From Prochilodus magdalenae (taxonomy: Eukaryota; Chordata; Actinopteri; Characiformes; Prochilodontidae): a DNA stretch of 64,000 nucleotides. The notes beneath the pieces were generated by a model. That model was not told the DNA's origin, did not search any database, and was given only the letters and a program-made list of their open reading frames with translations. The stretch spans positions 33,501 through 97,500 of the forward strand of contig JAMWET010005010.1 in NCBI GenBank assembly GCA_024036415.1, read 5' to 3'. The position numbers and the translations under genes were made by a program. Positions 25,575 through 38,055 of the stretch are shown one piece after another. The number at the start of each line of letters is the position of its first letter. Position 1 is the first letter of the stretch.

Positions 25575-28500
25575 TGTTGGTAGGCGGTTGCTGTTGTATA
25601 TGGTTTGGTTGCTATGTTGTTGCTAGGTGGTATTTCTGGTATTTGGTTGCTATAGTGTTTCTAGCCAGTTGCTGTGGTATTCAAGATAGTTGCTAAGCTA
25701 AAACTAGGAGGTTGCTATGGTATCCCAGGTGGTTGTTGCGATGTTGCTAGGCGGTTTCTGTGGTATCCTAGGTGGTTGCAAAGTGATTGCTACCATATTT
25801 ATATGGTTCCTAAAGAATTGCTATGCTGTGGGTACGGTATCCCAGGTTGTTGCTTAGGTGTTGCTGAGTGGTTGCTATGGCATCCCAGTTCCATGGTGTT
25901 GCTAGACGGTTTTTATGCTATTCTAGGTGATTGCTTTGTTATTGTTAGGCAATTGCTATGATGTCCCAGGTGGTTGATATGGTGTTGCTAGGCAGTTAGT
26001 GTGGTATCCTAAGATGGCTGTTGCTTTTTGCAGTTGCTATGATATGGTTGCTGTAATCTTGCTACGTGGTTGCTGTGGTATCCAAGGTGCAATGCTGTTG
26101 CTAAGAGGTTGCTACGGTATCCCAGGTGGCTGCTATGGTGGTTTTAGGTGGTTGCTAGATGGTTGGTATGGTATCCCAGGTAGTGGCTAAGGTATTGATA
26201 AGGGGTTGGTATGCCAGGTGATTGCTAGCATGTTGCTATGCAGTTGTTATGCTATCCCAGGTGGTTGCTATTTTATACCAGGTGGTTGCTAACATGTTGC
26301 TATGCAGTTGTTATGATGTCCCAAGTAGTTGCTATGGTATTGCTAGGCAGTCATTATTGAATCCCAGATGTTTGGTAAGCTGTTGCTAGGTGGTTGCTGT
26401 GATGTCCCAGGTGGTTGTTATGGGGTTGCTAGCTGGTTTTTAGTTTCCAAGTATCCAAGGTAGTTGCTAAGGTGTTGATAGATATAGTATCCCAGGTGGT
26501 TGGTATGGTTTTGCCAGTCAGTTACTATGGTATCTCAGGCAGTTGCTATGGTGTTGATAGGTGGTTGCTATGGTATCCCAGGTGGTTGCTAGGGTTTTGC
26601 TAGGCATTTCCTATGGTATCCCAAGTGGTTTCTAAGATATGATTATGTTTAATATTATCCCTTTTTACTGCATATAGGCTAATGTAACTTGTATGCAGCA
26701 GTCTTTGGCGCCCTCTTGTGGTAATTATTTGAATCACTGTTTTACAATACAGTGCTGCTAACCACAAAATGTGCCAGTCTATAAAGTGTATCCTGCGCCC
26801 TCTAGTGGTCTCTATTTGAACCAGAAAAGTGCATTGCTTGAAGAAAATGCAGCATAAACATGTAGATGAGGTGCTGGTAGGCCATTGATATAGTACAAGG
26901 TTTGGTTGCTAAGTTGTTGCTGGACATTTTTGTGGTGTTCTTAGGTGGTTACTGTAATGTCCCAGGGGTTGCTAATGTGTTGCTAGATGATTGGAATGGT
27001 ATCCCAGGTAGTTGATAAAGTATTGATAAGGGGTTGCTATGGTATACCAGGTGGTAGCTAGCATGTTGCTGTGCAGTTGTTATGCTGTCCCAGGTGGTTG
27101 CTATTGTATACCAGGTGGTTGCTTGCAGATGTTATACTGTCCCAGGTGGTTGCTATGGTATTGCTAGGCAGTTAGTATGGTATAACAGGTGGTTGATGGT
27201 TGCTGCAATATCCCAGGTGGTTGTTATGGAGTTGCTAGATGGTTGTTAATGTATCCCAGGTAGTTTCTAAGGTATTAATAGACGGCAACTATGGTATCCC
27301 AGGTGGTTGCTAAGGTGTTGCTAGGCAGTTCCTATGGTATCCCAGGTGGTTGCTAGGTAGTTCCTATGGTATCCCAGGTGGTTGCTAGGCAGTTCCTATG
27401 GTATCCCAGGTGGTTGCTAAGACATTATTATTTTTAATATTATCACTCGGATTGCCCTTACTACTGTATAATGGGTTAATTTAACTTGTATGCAGGAGTA
27501 TTTTGCGCCCTCTTGTGGCATTTATTTGAATCACTGTTGTACATTATAGTGCTGCTAAATACAAAATGAACCAGTATATAAAGTGTGCGTTGTGCCCTCT
27601 AGTGGTCTTTATGAGAACCAGAAAAGTGCATTGCTTAAAGAAAATGCAGCATAGACGTGTAGATGAGGCGTTGATAAGTGGTTCCTATTGTATAAGGTTT
27701 GGTTGCTAAGTTGTTGCTGGACATTTTTATTGTTTACCATGTGACTACTGAGCAGCTGTGAAATGGTTGCTATGCTAAATAGTTGGTTGCTATGGTATTG
27801 TGAGGCAATTGCTATGGTATGCTAGGTGGTTGCTATAGTGTTGCTAGATCATTGCTCTAGCATTCAGGGTGATTGCTAGGCTAAGACTAGGTGGTTGCTA
27901 TGGTATCCCAGGTGGTTGCTGTGATGTTGCTAGGTGGTATCTCTGGTATGCCAGTTGGTTGCTATAGTGTTGCTAGGCAATTGCTATGTTTTGCGAGGTG
28001 GTTGCCATAGTGTTGCTAGGCTGTTGCTTTGGTATGCCTGGTAGTTGCTATGGTGTTTCTGTTTTTTATGGTATCCAAATGGTTGCTGTGATGTTGCTAG
28101 GTGGTTGCTATAGCATTGCAGATGGTTGCTAAGGGGTTGCTTGCTGGTTGTTGTAGTACCCAAGGTAGTTGCTATGATTTTGCTAGGTGGTTGCTATGGT
28201 ATCCCAGGTAGTTTCTAAGGTATTAATAGCAGGTTGCTATGATATCCCAGGTGGTTGCTAGGGTGTTGCTATGCAGTTGTTATGCTATCCCCGGTGGTTG
28301 CTATTGTATACCAGGTGGTTGCTTGCAGTTGTTATGCTGTCCCAGGTGGTTGCTATGGTATTCCTAGGCAGTTATTATGGTATCCCAGGCGGTTGGTATG
28401 TTGTTGCTAGGTGTTGTCCAGATGGTTGTTATGGAGTTGCTAGATGGCTGTTATAGTATCCCAGGTAGTTTCTAAGGTATTAATAGTAGGTTACTATGGT

Positions 28501-30775
28501 ATCCCAGGTGGTTGCTAGGGTGTTGCTATGCAGTTCCTATGGTATCCCAGGTGGTTGCTAGGGTGTTGCTAGGCAGTTCTTATGGTATCCCAGGTGGTTG
28601 CTAAGATATTAGTTTTTTTTAATATTATCACTCGTATTGCCCTTCCTACTGCATATAGGTTAATGTAACTGATATGCAGGAGTCTTTTGTCGCCCTCTTG
28701 TGGTATTTATTTCAATTACAGTTGTACATTATAGTGCTGCTAAAAACAAAATGTACCATTACAAATAATGGTAAAGTGTACACTGCGCCCTCTGGTGGTG
28801 TTTATTTAAACTGCTGTGTTCCAATAACATTGCAGTACTGTACAAAATGTACCAGTATATAAAGTGTTGGTTGCGCCCTCTGGTGGTCTTTATTTGAAAT
28901 AGAAAAGTGCATTGCCTTAAAGAAGTGCAGCGTAAACATGATGGTGTGTTGGTAGGTGGTTCCTATATAATAAAAGGTTTGGTTGCTAGGTTGTTGCTGG
29001 ATGTTTTTCATGTGTTTACTGAGCCGCTGTTAGATGGTTGCTATGCTGATTAGTTGGTTGCTATGCTGATTAGTTGGTTGCTCTGGTGTTGCTATGGTGT
29101 TGCGAGGCAATTGCTATGGTATGCCACGTGGTTGCTATAGTGTTGCTAAACTCTTGCTGGTTGCTATGGTATCGTGGGTGGTTGTTGCAGGGTTGCTAGG
29201 CGGTTACTGTGGTATCCTAGGTTGTTGCAAAGTGATTGCTATCATATCTATATGGTTGAATAAGTACTGATAAGCTGTTGCTATGGTATCACTGGTGGTT
29301 TCTAAGGTGTTGTATCCCAGGTACTTGGTAAGTTGTTGATAGAGGGTTGCTTTGGCTGGTAGTTGCTATGGTGTTTCTGGATGTTTTTATGGTATCCAAG
29401 TGGTTGCTGTGATGTTGCTAGGTGGTTGCTATAGCATTCCAGATGGTCGCTCAGGGGTTGCTTGGTGGTTGTTGCACTATCCAAGGTAATGGTTGAAATA
29501 GTATCCCAGGTGGTTGCTATGATTTTACTAGGTGGTTGCTGTGGTGTCCCAGGTGGTTGCTATGGTATTGCTATGTAGTTGCCACAGTATTTGCTAGGCG
29601 GTTGCTATGATGTTACTAGGTGGTTGCTGCAATGTCCCAGGGTGTTGTTATGGGGTTGCTTGATGGTTGTTATACTATCCAAGGTTGATTGGATTGGATT
29701 GCTGATATAATATCCCCAGGTGGTTGCTATGGTATCCCAGGTGGTTGATAGGGTGTTGCTAGGCAGTTCCTGTGGTATCATAGGTGGTTGCAAAGTGATT
29801 GCTATCATATCTACATGGCTGCTAAAGCACTGATAAGCTGTTGCTATGGTATCACTGATTGATAAGGTGTTGATAGATGGCTGATATAGTATCCCAGGTG
29901 GTTGCTATGATGTTGCTAGGTGGTTGCTGTGATGTCCCAGGTGATTGCTAAGGTGTTGCTAGGTGGACGCTATTATATCCCAGCTGGTTGCTATGGTTTT
30001 GCCAATCAGTTACTATATTATCCCTGCCTGTTGCTATGGTATTGATAGGTGGTTGCTGTTGTGTCGCAGCCGGTTGCTAAAGGCAGTTGCTAATATGTCA
30101 CAGCCGGTTGCTAAAGCTTTGCTAGGCAGTTGCTATGGAGTCTTTAGAATTTTACGAGTGTTGCTAGGTGCTTGCTAATATATTGTTTTTAATATTATCA
30201 CCACTGCATATAGGTTAATGTAACTTGTATTGCAGGAGTCAATGAGTCCCTCTTGTGGTTTGTATTTGAATCACCGTTTTACACTATAGTGCCGCTTGAC
30301 ATGTGATGCTAGGCCGTTGGTTTAAATGTTTGCGGTTTACAGCGTGTTTACTGAGCAGTTGTTAGGTGATTGCCAAAAGATTGAGAGATTGGTGTCTCTG
30401 GCATGCCAGGTGGTTGTTATATTATTTCAGGTGCTTGCTATGTTATTTCAGGTGGTTTCTGTTGTGTTGCTCTGGTATCCCATGTAGTGGATAGGGTGTT
30501 GTTAGGGGATTATTATGGTATCCCAGGTGGTTGCTAAAATATTATTATTTTTAATTTTATCACGTAATATCACCATGTAGTAGATAGGGTGTTGTTAGGG
30601 GAATGTTATGGTATCCCAGCTGGTTACTAGGGTGTTGCTACTGTATTCCAGGTGTTTGCTGTAGTATTTAAGGTGATTATTAAACTGTTGGGAGGTGGTT
30701 GGTATCCCAGATGGCTGCTAAAGGGTTCATAGGTGGTTGCTATGGTATTTCTGCCGGTTGGAGTACATTAGGAGC
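25575..30775. repeat. Large degenerate satellite of ~20-bp GGTTGCTATGGTATCCCAGG-type units
   Basis: About 5.2 kb of variants of GGTTGCTATGGTATCCCAGG, alternating with GTTGCTAGGCAGTT. The array is broken by a distinct spacer carrying GCGCCCTCTTGTGG, CCAGTATATAAAGTGT, GCGCCCTCTAGTGG and AAGTGCATTGCTT; it recurs near 25500 (partial), 26700-26900, 27480-27700, 28670-28990 and 30230-30300 (partial). The array is therefore built from larger blocks of about 0.8-1.6 kb. Frames within it are repeat translations rich in GCYGIPGG-like strings, not genes. Confidence 0.93.
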
Positions 30776-31300
30776 ACATCAGTGAGTACATAAGGCTTGG
30801 TGACTTTCATATACATAAATCATGAGCTAGTACATCATGTTTGATTAAGCACAATGACTGGAGGTTTATATATTAGTACTGTTGCCCCTGATGTTACCCT
30901 CACTCAGAAGTACCGTGTCAACGCTTGACTCAATTTACAAAACATACCTGATCAACGGCAAAACCTTTTTTGGAAACTGGTTCATAAGAAGAAAACCTGT
31001 GTGGAATTTCATGGAAGTGTAACTGCTATTCCTGGTTTTAGCCACCAGGTGGCATCAATTAAACACTGGTTTAAAAAGCTTTAATGAACAATAAAAATAA
31101 AGTGCTATACCAGCAGCACATCAGTGTAGTTGACGGCATAGCACCTGAAACCCCAGGTCACCAGTCAGTTCTCTAACCAGTTTACGTTCCAGTCTTCATC
31201 TCACCTATCAGTGATCTAAGTGATCTGTTAAATCCATGGATGAACTTGGCGGATTTCAAATCTTCAAGACAAACCCCCTAAAAAAAGCATGGTCTCTGTG

Positions 31301-31373
31301 CGTGTTGGTGGTTCAGGGGTAAAACTCATACCTCGTATCCAAGAGGTCGCTGGTTCAAATCCGGCTCTGGGTG
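31301..31373 (+). other. tRNA-like module 1 (mirror copy, - strand, about 32690-32776)
   Basis: A-box-like TGGTGGTTCAGGGG (31306-31319) and B box GGTTCAAATCC (31352-31362). The T arm pairs GCTGG with CCGGC around a 7-nt TTCAAAT loop. The middle arm pairs ACCTC with GAGGT around an 8-nt loop (GTATCCAA), one more than a normal anticodon loop. No good 7-bp acceptor stem was found. The mirror copy is interrupted by the 14-bp duplication. Better described as a tRNA-derived Pol III head than a tRNA gene. Confidence 0.6.
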
Positions 31374-32079
31374 TGTTACCCCTTGAGAGGTTGGGAGGGG
31401 CGAAGAGGAGGTGGAGGAGAACAGAGAGGAGGTAAGGAGAGAGACTGAATGGGGAGAAATCAGCGGCGGTCTTCCTCCGGCGAGGCTCCCAAAAGTGTGG
31501 GACTTAGATTTTAAATATACAGGAGGATTATTTAAAATCTAAGTCCAACCCTTACTTTCTGGCTCCATAACCCCTTACTCTCTTTCTCCGGGAGTCCCGG
31601 GGGGGAGCCCGGGTTATTTCCCCCCCTTTCTCGGGTTGCGCCCTCCGACCTGCCTTGCGTGCCAGGCACACCTCCAGTCTGCGAGACTCTCGGTAGGTGA
31701 CTTTACAACCTGACAACGCCTCCATCGATGTGTAGATCCTGACCGGGTTTCGAACCGATGACCCCTTAATCTTGGGGCATAGCCACTACCAGCGAGCCAC
31801 AGGACCACACGGTCAGCATGCTTTTTTTTTGGACATTTATCTTGATTTCCTCAGCTCCGCCCACTAGTAAATATAAAAGACGACAAACTGAACGTGCCTC
31901 GATCCCACCACCTCCTGCATTCAAGCCCAGACTGTTACTTGGTGAGCTACCAGAGCTTCGACAGCAACCTTTTTTTTTTGGATATTTGTCTTTTAGATCT
32001 AAGAGTCTTCTGAACATCATTAGAAAGAGAACCTGGGGATCTAAAAGACAAATATCCAAAAAAAAAAGGCGAAACGTCA

Positions 32080-32145
32080 AAGCTCTGGTAGCTCACCAAG
32101 TAACAGTCTGGGCTTGAATGCAGGAGGTGGTGGGATCGAGGCACG
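32080..32145 (+). other. tRNA-like module 3, weakest (mirror copy, - strand, 31893-31958)
   Basis: CTCTGGTAGCTCACCAAG resembles an A box and GTGGGATCGAGGC resembles a degraded B box at suitable spacing. Pairing of the arms is poor. Like the other two modules it is preceded by an A tract (32058-32067). Confidence 0.4.
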
Positions 32146-32231
32146 TTCAGTTTGTCGTCTTTTATATTTACTAGTGGGCGGAGCTGAGGAAATCAAGATA
32201 AATGTCCAAAAAAAAAGCATGCTGACCGTGT

Positions 32232-32303
32232 GGTCCTGTGGCTCGCTGGTAGTGGCTATGCCCCAAGATTGAGGGGTCATCGGTTCGAAACCCGGTCAGG
32301 ATC
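32232..32303 (+). other. tRNA-like module 2, 72 nt (mirror copy, - strand, 31735-31806)
   Basis: Begins GGTCCTG and ends CAGGATC, which pair as a 7-bp acceptor-like stem with one G-U. It contains TGGCTCGCTGGTAGTGGC (A-box region) and GGTTCGAAACC (B box). The middle stem GCCCC/GGGGT encloses an 8-nt loop (AAGATTGA). The D stem does not pair well, so a working tRNA is doubtful. The left-arm copy differs by one base in the loop (A for G). Confidence 0.65.
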
Positions 32304-33429
32304 TACACATCGATGGAGGCGTTGTCAGGTTGTAAAGTCACCTACCGAGAGTCTCGCAGACTGGAGGTGTGCCTGGCACGCAAGGCAGGTCGGAGGGCGT
32401 AACCCGAGAAAGGGGGGGAAATTACCCGGGCTCCCCCCCGGGTCTCCCGGAGAAAAAGAGTAAGGGGTTATGGAGCCAGAAAGTAAGGGTTGGACTTAGA
32501 TTTTAAATACACATACAGGAGGATTATTTAAAATCTAAGTCCCACACTTTGGGAGCCTCGCCGGAGGAAGACCGCCGCTGATTTCTCCCCATTCAGTCTC
32601 TCTCCTTACCTCCTCTCTGTTCTCCTCCACCTCCTCTCTGTTCTCCTCCACCTCCTCTTCGCCCCTCCCAACCTCTCAAGGGGCACCACACCCAGAGCCG
32701 GATTTGAACCAGCGACCTCTTGAATACGAGGTATGAGTTTTACCGTATGAGTTTTACCCCTGAACCACCAACACGCACCCAGACCATGTTTTTTTTAGGG
32801 GGTTTGTCTTGAAGATTTGAAATCCGCCACAAGATCCCAGAAAATCTGCTCTTACCTCCAATTTATGCGCTGATCCGCTTAACAGACCCTAAGTCATCCT
32901 TTCCACAGGTTTTCCTGATTTAGGATGCTGCTGAACACGTGTGAAAGTAACACTTCATTAAAACTCTGCCAAGATCAAGCAAAGTCCGTCCTCATCTGTA
33001 AATCTGCTTCTGTAAAAAGTTGGTCGGTCGGTTCCGTGTAGACATCTGAGTGACTCTGAGTACCACCATGTGTTTATCGGAGAATCACTGATAGAAGAGA
33101 TGAAGACTGGAGCTTAAGTTGGTTAGAGAAATGTGGGACTGATGACTTGTGGTTTCAGGCGCAGTGAGATCAGTACTTTTGTACTGTGAGAACATTTAAC
33201 TGTTTTTCCAAACACAGTCACAGCCAGCTCAAAGGTCACTCAAAGGTGTCAGGCTTTTATATGAAAGTAACTCGACTGTATGGTTACCCATATTTCGACT
33301 GATAGACTGTTATAGATCAAGAAGAAAATCAAATCCTCCCGATAACTTACCTGCTATTCATAGAAGCTGGTTTAACAGCACATTGATGCCACCTGGTGGC
33401 CAAAATCAGGAACAGCAGCTACATCTTCT

Positions 33430-35719
33430 CAGTCCTGTGAGATTATTTTTAATAACGGAAAGTACAGAAACTTATAACGGAAACTTTCAGGTAGAGATGG
33501 CAAAGTATGTCACTTGTTTCTAAAGCGCTACAAATAATTAGTAACCTAAACACGACACTGAGTTGTTTATGTAAAATCATATGTTAATTATGTGGTGATG
33601 TCATAATTATCCATTATCACTTCCAATAATTTCAGGCTGATTTCAGTCCAGTAATAGAGGCACATCTGAGATGTTTTAGATCTCCGTATGACCGTGCTCT
33701 CTTCCGCAGAGACGGGACTGACCATAGATCACCATACAGCGCTGTCCTCTTATACAGAGAACTAGAACGGCTGTGTCGTGTCTGTAACTGGTGAATCTAG
33801 AATTCCAGATGATAATCAAGTTAACAAGACGTGGTGTCCAACACTACCTTTAATCTTATACACGTGAAAGACACTAAACTTGCAGTGAACATAGAAAAGT
33901 AGATATCTGATGTGCTTTTTAACCCCAGAAAATAAAAGCAGGATATTTATTATTATTATTATTATTAATATTATTATTATTATTCTCTGGATCTCTTCAC
34001 TTTCTATTTACAAACAAATATCATCTGCAATTTAAAACCTTTAGATGAGCACCTGAACACAGCATAAGTCTTTGTCCAGATACCCTGAAAGTTTCTGCTT
34101 GTTCTTACCCATCCTTCTCCTCTCCTGAAGTCATCTATCCAGCTGTCTGAATACCGGAGATGATAAATGAAACCTGCCAAAGCTCATGAATCAAATTTCA
34201 TGACGCTGAAAGTGGCTGTCCAAATTTTCGTAAGTCTCGCCTCCCCCTGCTCCCCTCCTCTCCTAGATTCCTCACAGTGTATAAGACGAGGAGTATGAGA
34301 GGAGAGGGAACACAGAAGACGTAGGACATGTTGCTAGACGCAGCCTAACTCTGCTCTCCCTTATCTCAGCTCAAACAATCAAAGATGCAGAGGCGTTACT
34401 AGAACCTCATCTTTTGGTGGGCATTAGAATTACTAGGGTGGTGCACAACTCATATATGGTGCAAAACATTCCTATATAGGACAGAACGCAAAGAACCAGG
34501 CAGCAGTGCTGGTGAAGATAAACATCTGTCTAGAACAATGTCTAGTCTATTAATATTCATATTGGTTTTAATTCTTACTTTACACCCAGCAATAAATAGC
34601 ACATTATATATTTACCATGTAGGAGACTTTATGGTTCTATAATTTCAGATTGGAGTCTCTGCATACTTCTTCTTGAATGGTCAGGACCCCCACAGGTGGG
34701 GGTGTGTTAGTGTGTGTTGCACTAGCAAATAAGCGGTGCACACACGCTGGGTATGCACCATTTTATAAACAACACATACAGGAGCTGAATCTGAGCGAGT
34801 GTAGTTGAGTGGGGGATTTGAGGCTCTGCTTCTGTCTGTTTCTAATATCTGAATAAACTGTGGTTATAAACTGAAACGTTACTCACCGTCACTCACAACC
34901 TGTCAGTTCTGCTCCACCGTAGTTTCTTTACCCTCTGCATTTTTATACTCATCCTGCTGGGTGCCTTAACATGCAGCTTTAGAGGACACAGCATTAGAGA
35001 TTATGAAGCCATGAGATTCATTCATCAGGTTTAAACTCAGGTTAAACTCTAAACCTCAGCTCAGCTACTGACAGGACAGTTACCCCATAATGTGTTGAAG
35101 GTATTTGGTTGTAAATGTATTATATGAAGATTCCAGAATCCTTTCGGTGGTTGTCCTTTCTCTTTCCCAATGGCTCCCTGGGAAAATACAGAACAGAACA
35201 GAACAGACCTGCAGAGACTATTAATACATCAGTGTGTTTATAGTTCAAAGTAATTTTATTTGTTTGTGATTCTCTACAGGAACTCAGGTGGGATTTGTAT
35301 TCAAGAGGTTCATTGACGTATGTCTCTCACAGTGAGGAAAGAAATGAACACCCATGATATAATCAAGAGGACAAGGGGTTTTATTTTTCACTATACACAG
35401 CACTAATAGAGGAATACTAAAGTGATTTGGGAACGTGCGTGTTGGGGGCAGTTTCACATTGTGACCCTTGACCCTGCTGAGGACAAATTATGTAATATAC
35501 GCTTTCAGAGTCGGAATTTTCTTAAAAATCTCATAATGAAATATTTTAAAATATGGCCTTAATTAAAATGTCTGTGTACATATAAAAAATACACAGATCC
35601 CTCAGATTTAACCTTTGTATTATTCATTTTAATCTAGTAGATGTTTCATCATTTTTCTCAAGAATCAGTGATGCTGAACCCCACTTCCAAAAAAGTAAGG
35701 ATGCTGCTAAATGTAACCA

Positions 35720-35752
<33 letters not shown>

Positions 35753-38055
35753 AACAACAACAACAACAATAATATTATTATTATTAATAATAATCATAAT
35801 AATAATAATAATACATTAAAAAATCAATTCAATTAAAAAGATGAGGCAGTGCTGCCAACAGTGGCAGCAGCTCTGGGCTATACCCTCAGGGTGTCCACTG
35901 GGGTGCCCTTCACAGGGGGATGCACAGCCATTCTGGCCAGTTAGAGACCTTATCCTGCACGGTGGACCTGCACTCTCCAGGCTGACGTCTTTCTTTTTTA
36001 ATAACAATGAAACTACAGCTACTTGCTCGACTCCTAGTCAAAGCACCTGCCAACACAGGGATAGTGTGTTGCAGCCTGTAGAAACACAAACTGACTGGGA
36101 ACTTAAACACCAGCTTGAGTAAACCAAAGTGCTGTATTTACATTTATACATCTACACAAACCAAACCTGCTTCTTGTTTAGTATTTTCCATACAGAGTTA
36201 TTATGGCTGATTTTCTTTGTATGGTGTGAGTCCTATCTTACACAAGTGAGAAATCCCATTTTTATGCTGCTAGTGTAAAAAAGGTGCACCTGGTAGGGAA
36301 TATTATTGCTCCGCCTCTTTACCTCCACAGTATACAGTATGTGCACTGATCAGCCATAACATTAAAGTCACCTCCTTGTATGTACACTCACTGTCCATTT
36401 TATCAGCTCCATTTACCATATTAGACGACTTGTAGTTCTACAGTTAGAGACGGAAGTCCATCTGATTCTCTGTATTTATTATCATCATCACCATGTTGTT
36501 CAGTAGACCACCACAGAGCAGGTATTATGTATGTGGTGCATCATTCTCAGTACTGCAGTGACACTGATGGATTGCACTTATGGAGCATTTAAACACCTCA
36601 GTGTCACTGCTGGGCTGAGAATAGCACAACCTGTGGGGAACTATACCTATACAATGATGTAAAGTAAAAATTTACTCACCAGAGAAACACCAGACCTCCA
36701 AACTCCTAAATGATGTCCAGAAATAAATTTTCCATCTTCAGTTGAAGTCTGTCTCTGAATCTGTCTCTGTAAAAGTCTGTAACAGTCTCCACTATAAACA
36801 CTAGACTCCATGGTGGGCTGTGACCTCTCACCTCAGAATTGATCAGCTGACTAGAGAACCTAAAGAGGTGATTGACAGTGCACCAGCAGATGGCACTGTT
36901 TTCACATGTGCAGGCATTTCAGAGCTCACATTCTGTGGATGCCCACTGCTCTTAATAAGATGCTGTAAGTCTAATAATAAACCCACACAGTATTTATATA
37001 ACTATATTCAGGTATTTAACTGGTATTTTGTAGCTCTTGAACAGAGTTATTAAATTACTGTCCCTTGGCATAGAAGCAACTTAAACCTCAAGCTTATTGC
37101 CAATAACAGTAAGCATTTCGGTACCAACCTAAATGAAAAGCAAATAAACAGAAAGAAAGTATCAAAGTAAACCAATACAGAACAATAATTCACTTACAGC
37201 AACTAACACTCATTTACTTACTGCTAATCTTCTAAAACGCTTTACCTTTCTGGAATACGGAAAGTTCACGGATCTATAGCCGGATCACCAGGTGTACTAT
37301 AAACAATGAGTTATATAGTACACAGTGTGTGCAGATGATAATCTCTCCCTAGACTTCTTCTCATACCTAACAAACCAGTTCACGAGGCTTTGCTATTTGA
37401 AGATTTGCAGTTTATTATTCATAAAGAAAGAACATTTAACTATTAATTAATTAATCTTTAATTCTGTACATGCAGAAGCCAAATACTACTTCTCATTTAT
37501 GCCATTTATTTGAGTCAAAAAGCAGAAAAAAAGTAGGAGTTTCCAAAACTGAAGTTAAACAGTAATCCTGATTTCAAGATTTTATTTCTAGGTACAGAGG
37601 TAATGGGACTGTCAACCATATAACACCTGGTACACCACCAAAACTATCACCATTAGATAAACAGGATGAAACCTTTCATCTCTGAGAGAGATCATCTCAA
37701 GCTCCACTCTTTCTTCAGATCTGATACATCCGCAGGTTTTTACTGTCCATCCTTCCACTGTGAGAAAACGCCTCAACGAAATGGGTATGAAAGGACTAAG
37801 ACCTAACCAAAACCCTGAATTTTGGAGGTGTGAAAAAGTATCCTTTGCAGATACAGAATAGAAACTGTAACAAATGTGAAGAGAGAAGACACAAAATACA
37901 GGAAATTAGATTTAACAGTTAAGATTCTGTGTAGCTTTCTGTGTTAATGCTTGACAGTAGTAGTAAAGTGGATAACATGTTTAATTGCCAGTTTGACAAC
38001 AAATTAAAAGAATGAAGACATACAGTCTTTCACTATCACTCGTTCCTGCTAATGT
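33430..38055. other. Gene-poor intergenic region
   Basis: No gene recognised. It holds ATT/TTA-type microsatellites (about 33945-33983; 35723-35815), an unrecognised GC-richer stretch at 35830-36120 with open frames on both strands but no known domain, a foldback-repeat copy at 36330-36640, and a reversed dispersed repeat at 37590-37800. Confidence 0.5.
36330..36640. mobile_element. Partial foldback-type dispersed repeat (same family as 60830-61315)
   Basis: Shares CACTGTCCATTTTATCAGCT, CCACAGAGCAGGTATTATGT, GGTGCATCATTCTCAG, CTGCAGTGACACTGATGG and AAACACCTCAGTGTCACTGC with the fuller copy at 60830-61315. No coding sequence. It resembles a family common in otophysan fishes, from memory only. 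Confidence 0.6.

Larger units (their letters stand above)
31248..32828. repeat. Inner 1.58-kb near-palindrome (foldback element) with three tRNA-like modules per arm
   Basis: Left arm 31248-31999, right arm 32038-32828, spacer 32000-32037 (38 bp). The outer ends are GGCGGATTTCAAATCTTCAA and its reverse complement. Arms are almost identical but not exact: the right arm has a 14-bp tandem duplication (GTATGAGTTTTACC at 32731 and 32745), an extra 21-bp CTCCTCCACCTCC-type unit near 32620-32650, and single-base changes, so it is not a simple assembly mirror. Each arm also contains a smaller hairpin (31500-31516 with 31530-31546; 32492-32508 with 32526-32542; stem GGACTTAGATTTTAAAT). Each tRNA-like module is preceded by an A tract. 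Short frames inside mirror each other and are by-products of the symmetry. No transposase frame is present. Confidence 0.93.
31017..33425. repeat. Outer inverted repeat around the tRNA-like palindrome
   Basis: Diverged arms lie outside the inner palindrome. GCCACCAGGTGGCATCAAT at about 31041 is matched in reverse by ATTGATGCCACCTGGTGGC near 33383. CCAGTCTTCATCTC at about 31190 is matched by GAGATGAAGACTGG near 33098. CACCTGAAACC and TTCTCTAACCA also have reversed partners. Similarity is patchy, with unmatched spacers, so the outer arms are older than the inner ones or have been eroded. Confidence 0.75.

Noticed and set aside
25674..30178. Open frames rich in GCYGIPGG-like repeats
   Set aside because: Translations of the GGTTGCTATGG satellite; no start context, splice pattern or conservation.
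31735..32303. Functional tRNA genes in the palindrome
   Set aside because: The middle loops are 8 nt, the D arms do not pair well, and module 1 lacks an acceptor stem. Recorded as tRNA-like modules.
31614..32463. Several open frames of 64-104 codons on both strands
   Set aside because: They come in mirror pairs because they lie in the palindrome arms. They have no domain similarity and are better explained by symmetry than by coding.
35841..36122. Overlapping frames of 93 and 66 codons on opposite strands
   Set aside because: No recognisable domain, signal or splice structure; kept only as an unrecognised GC-richer stretch.
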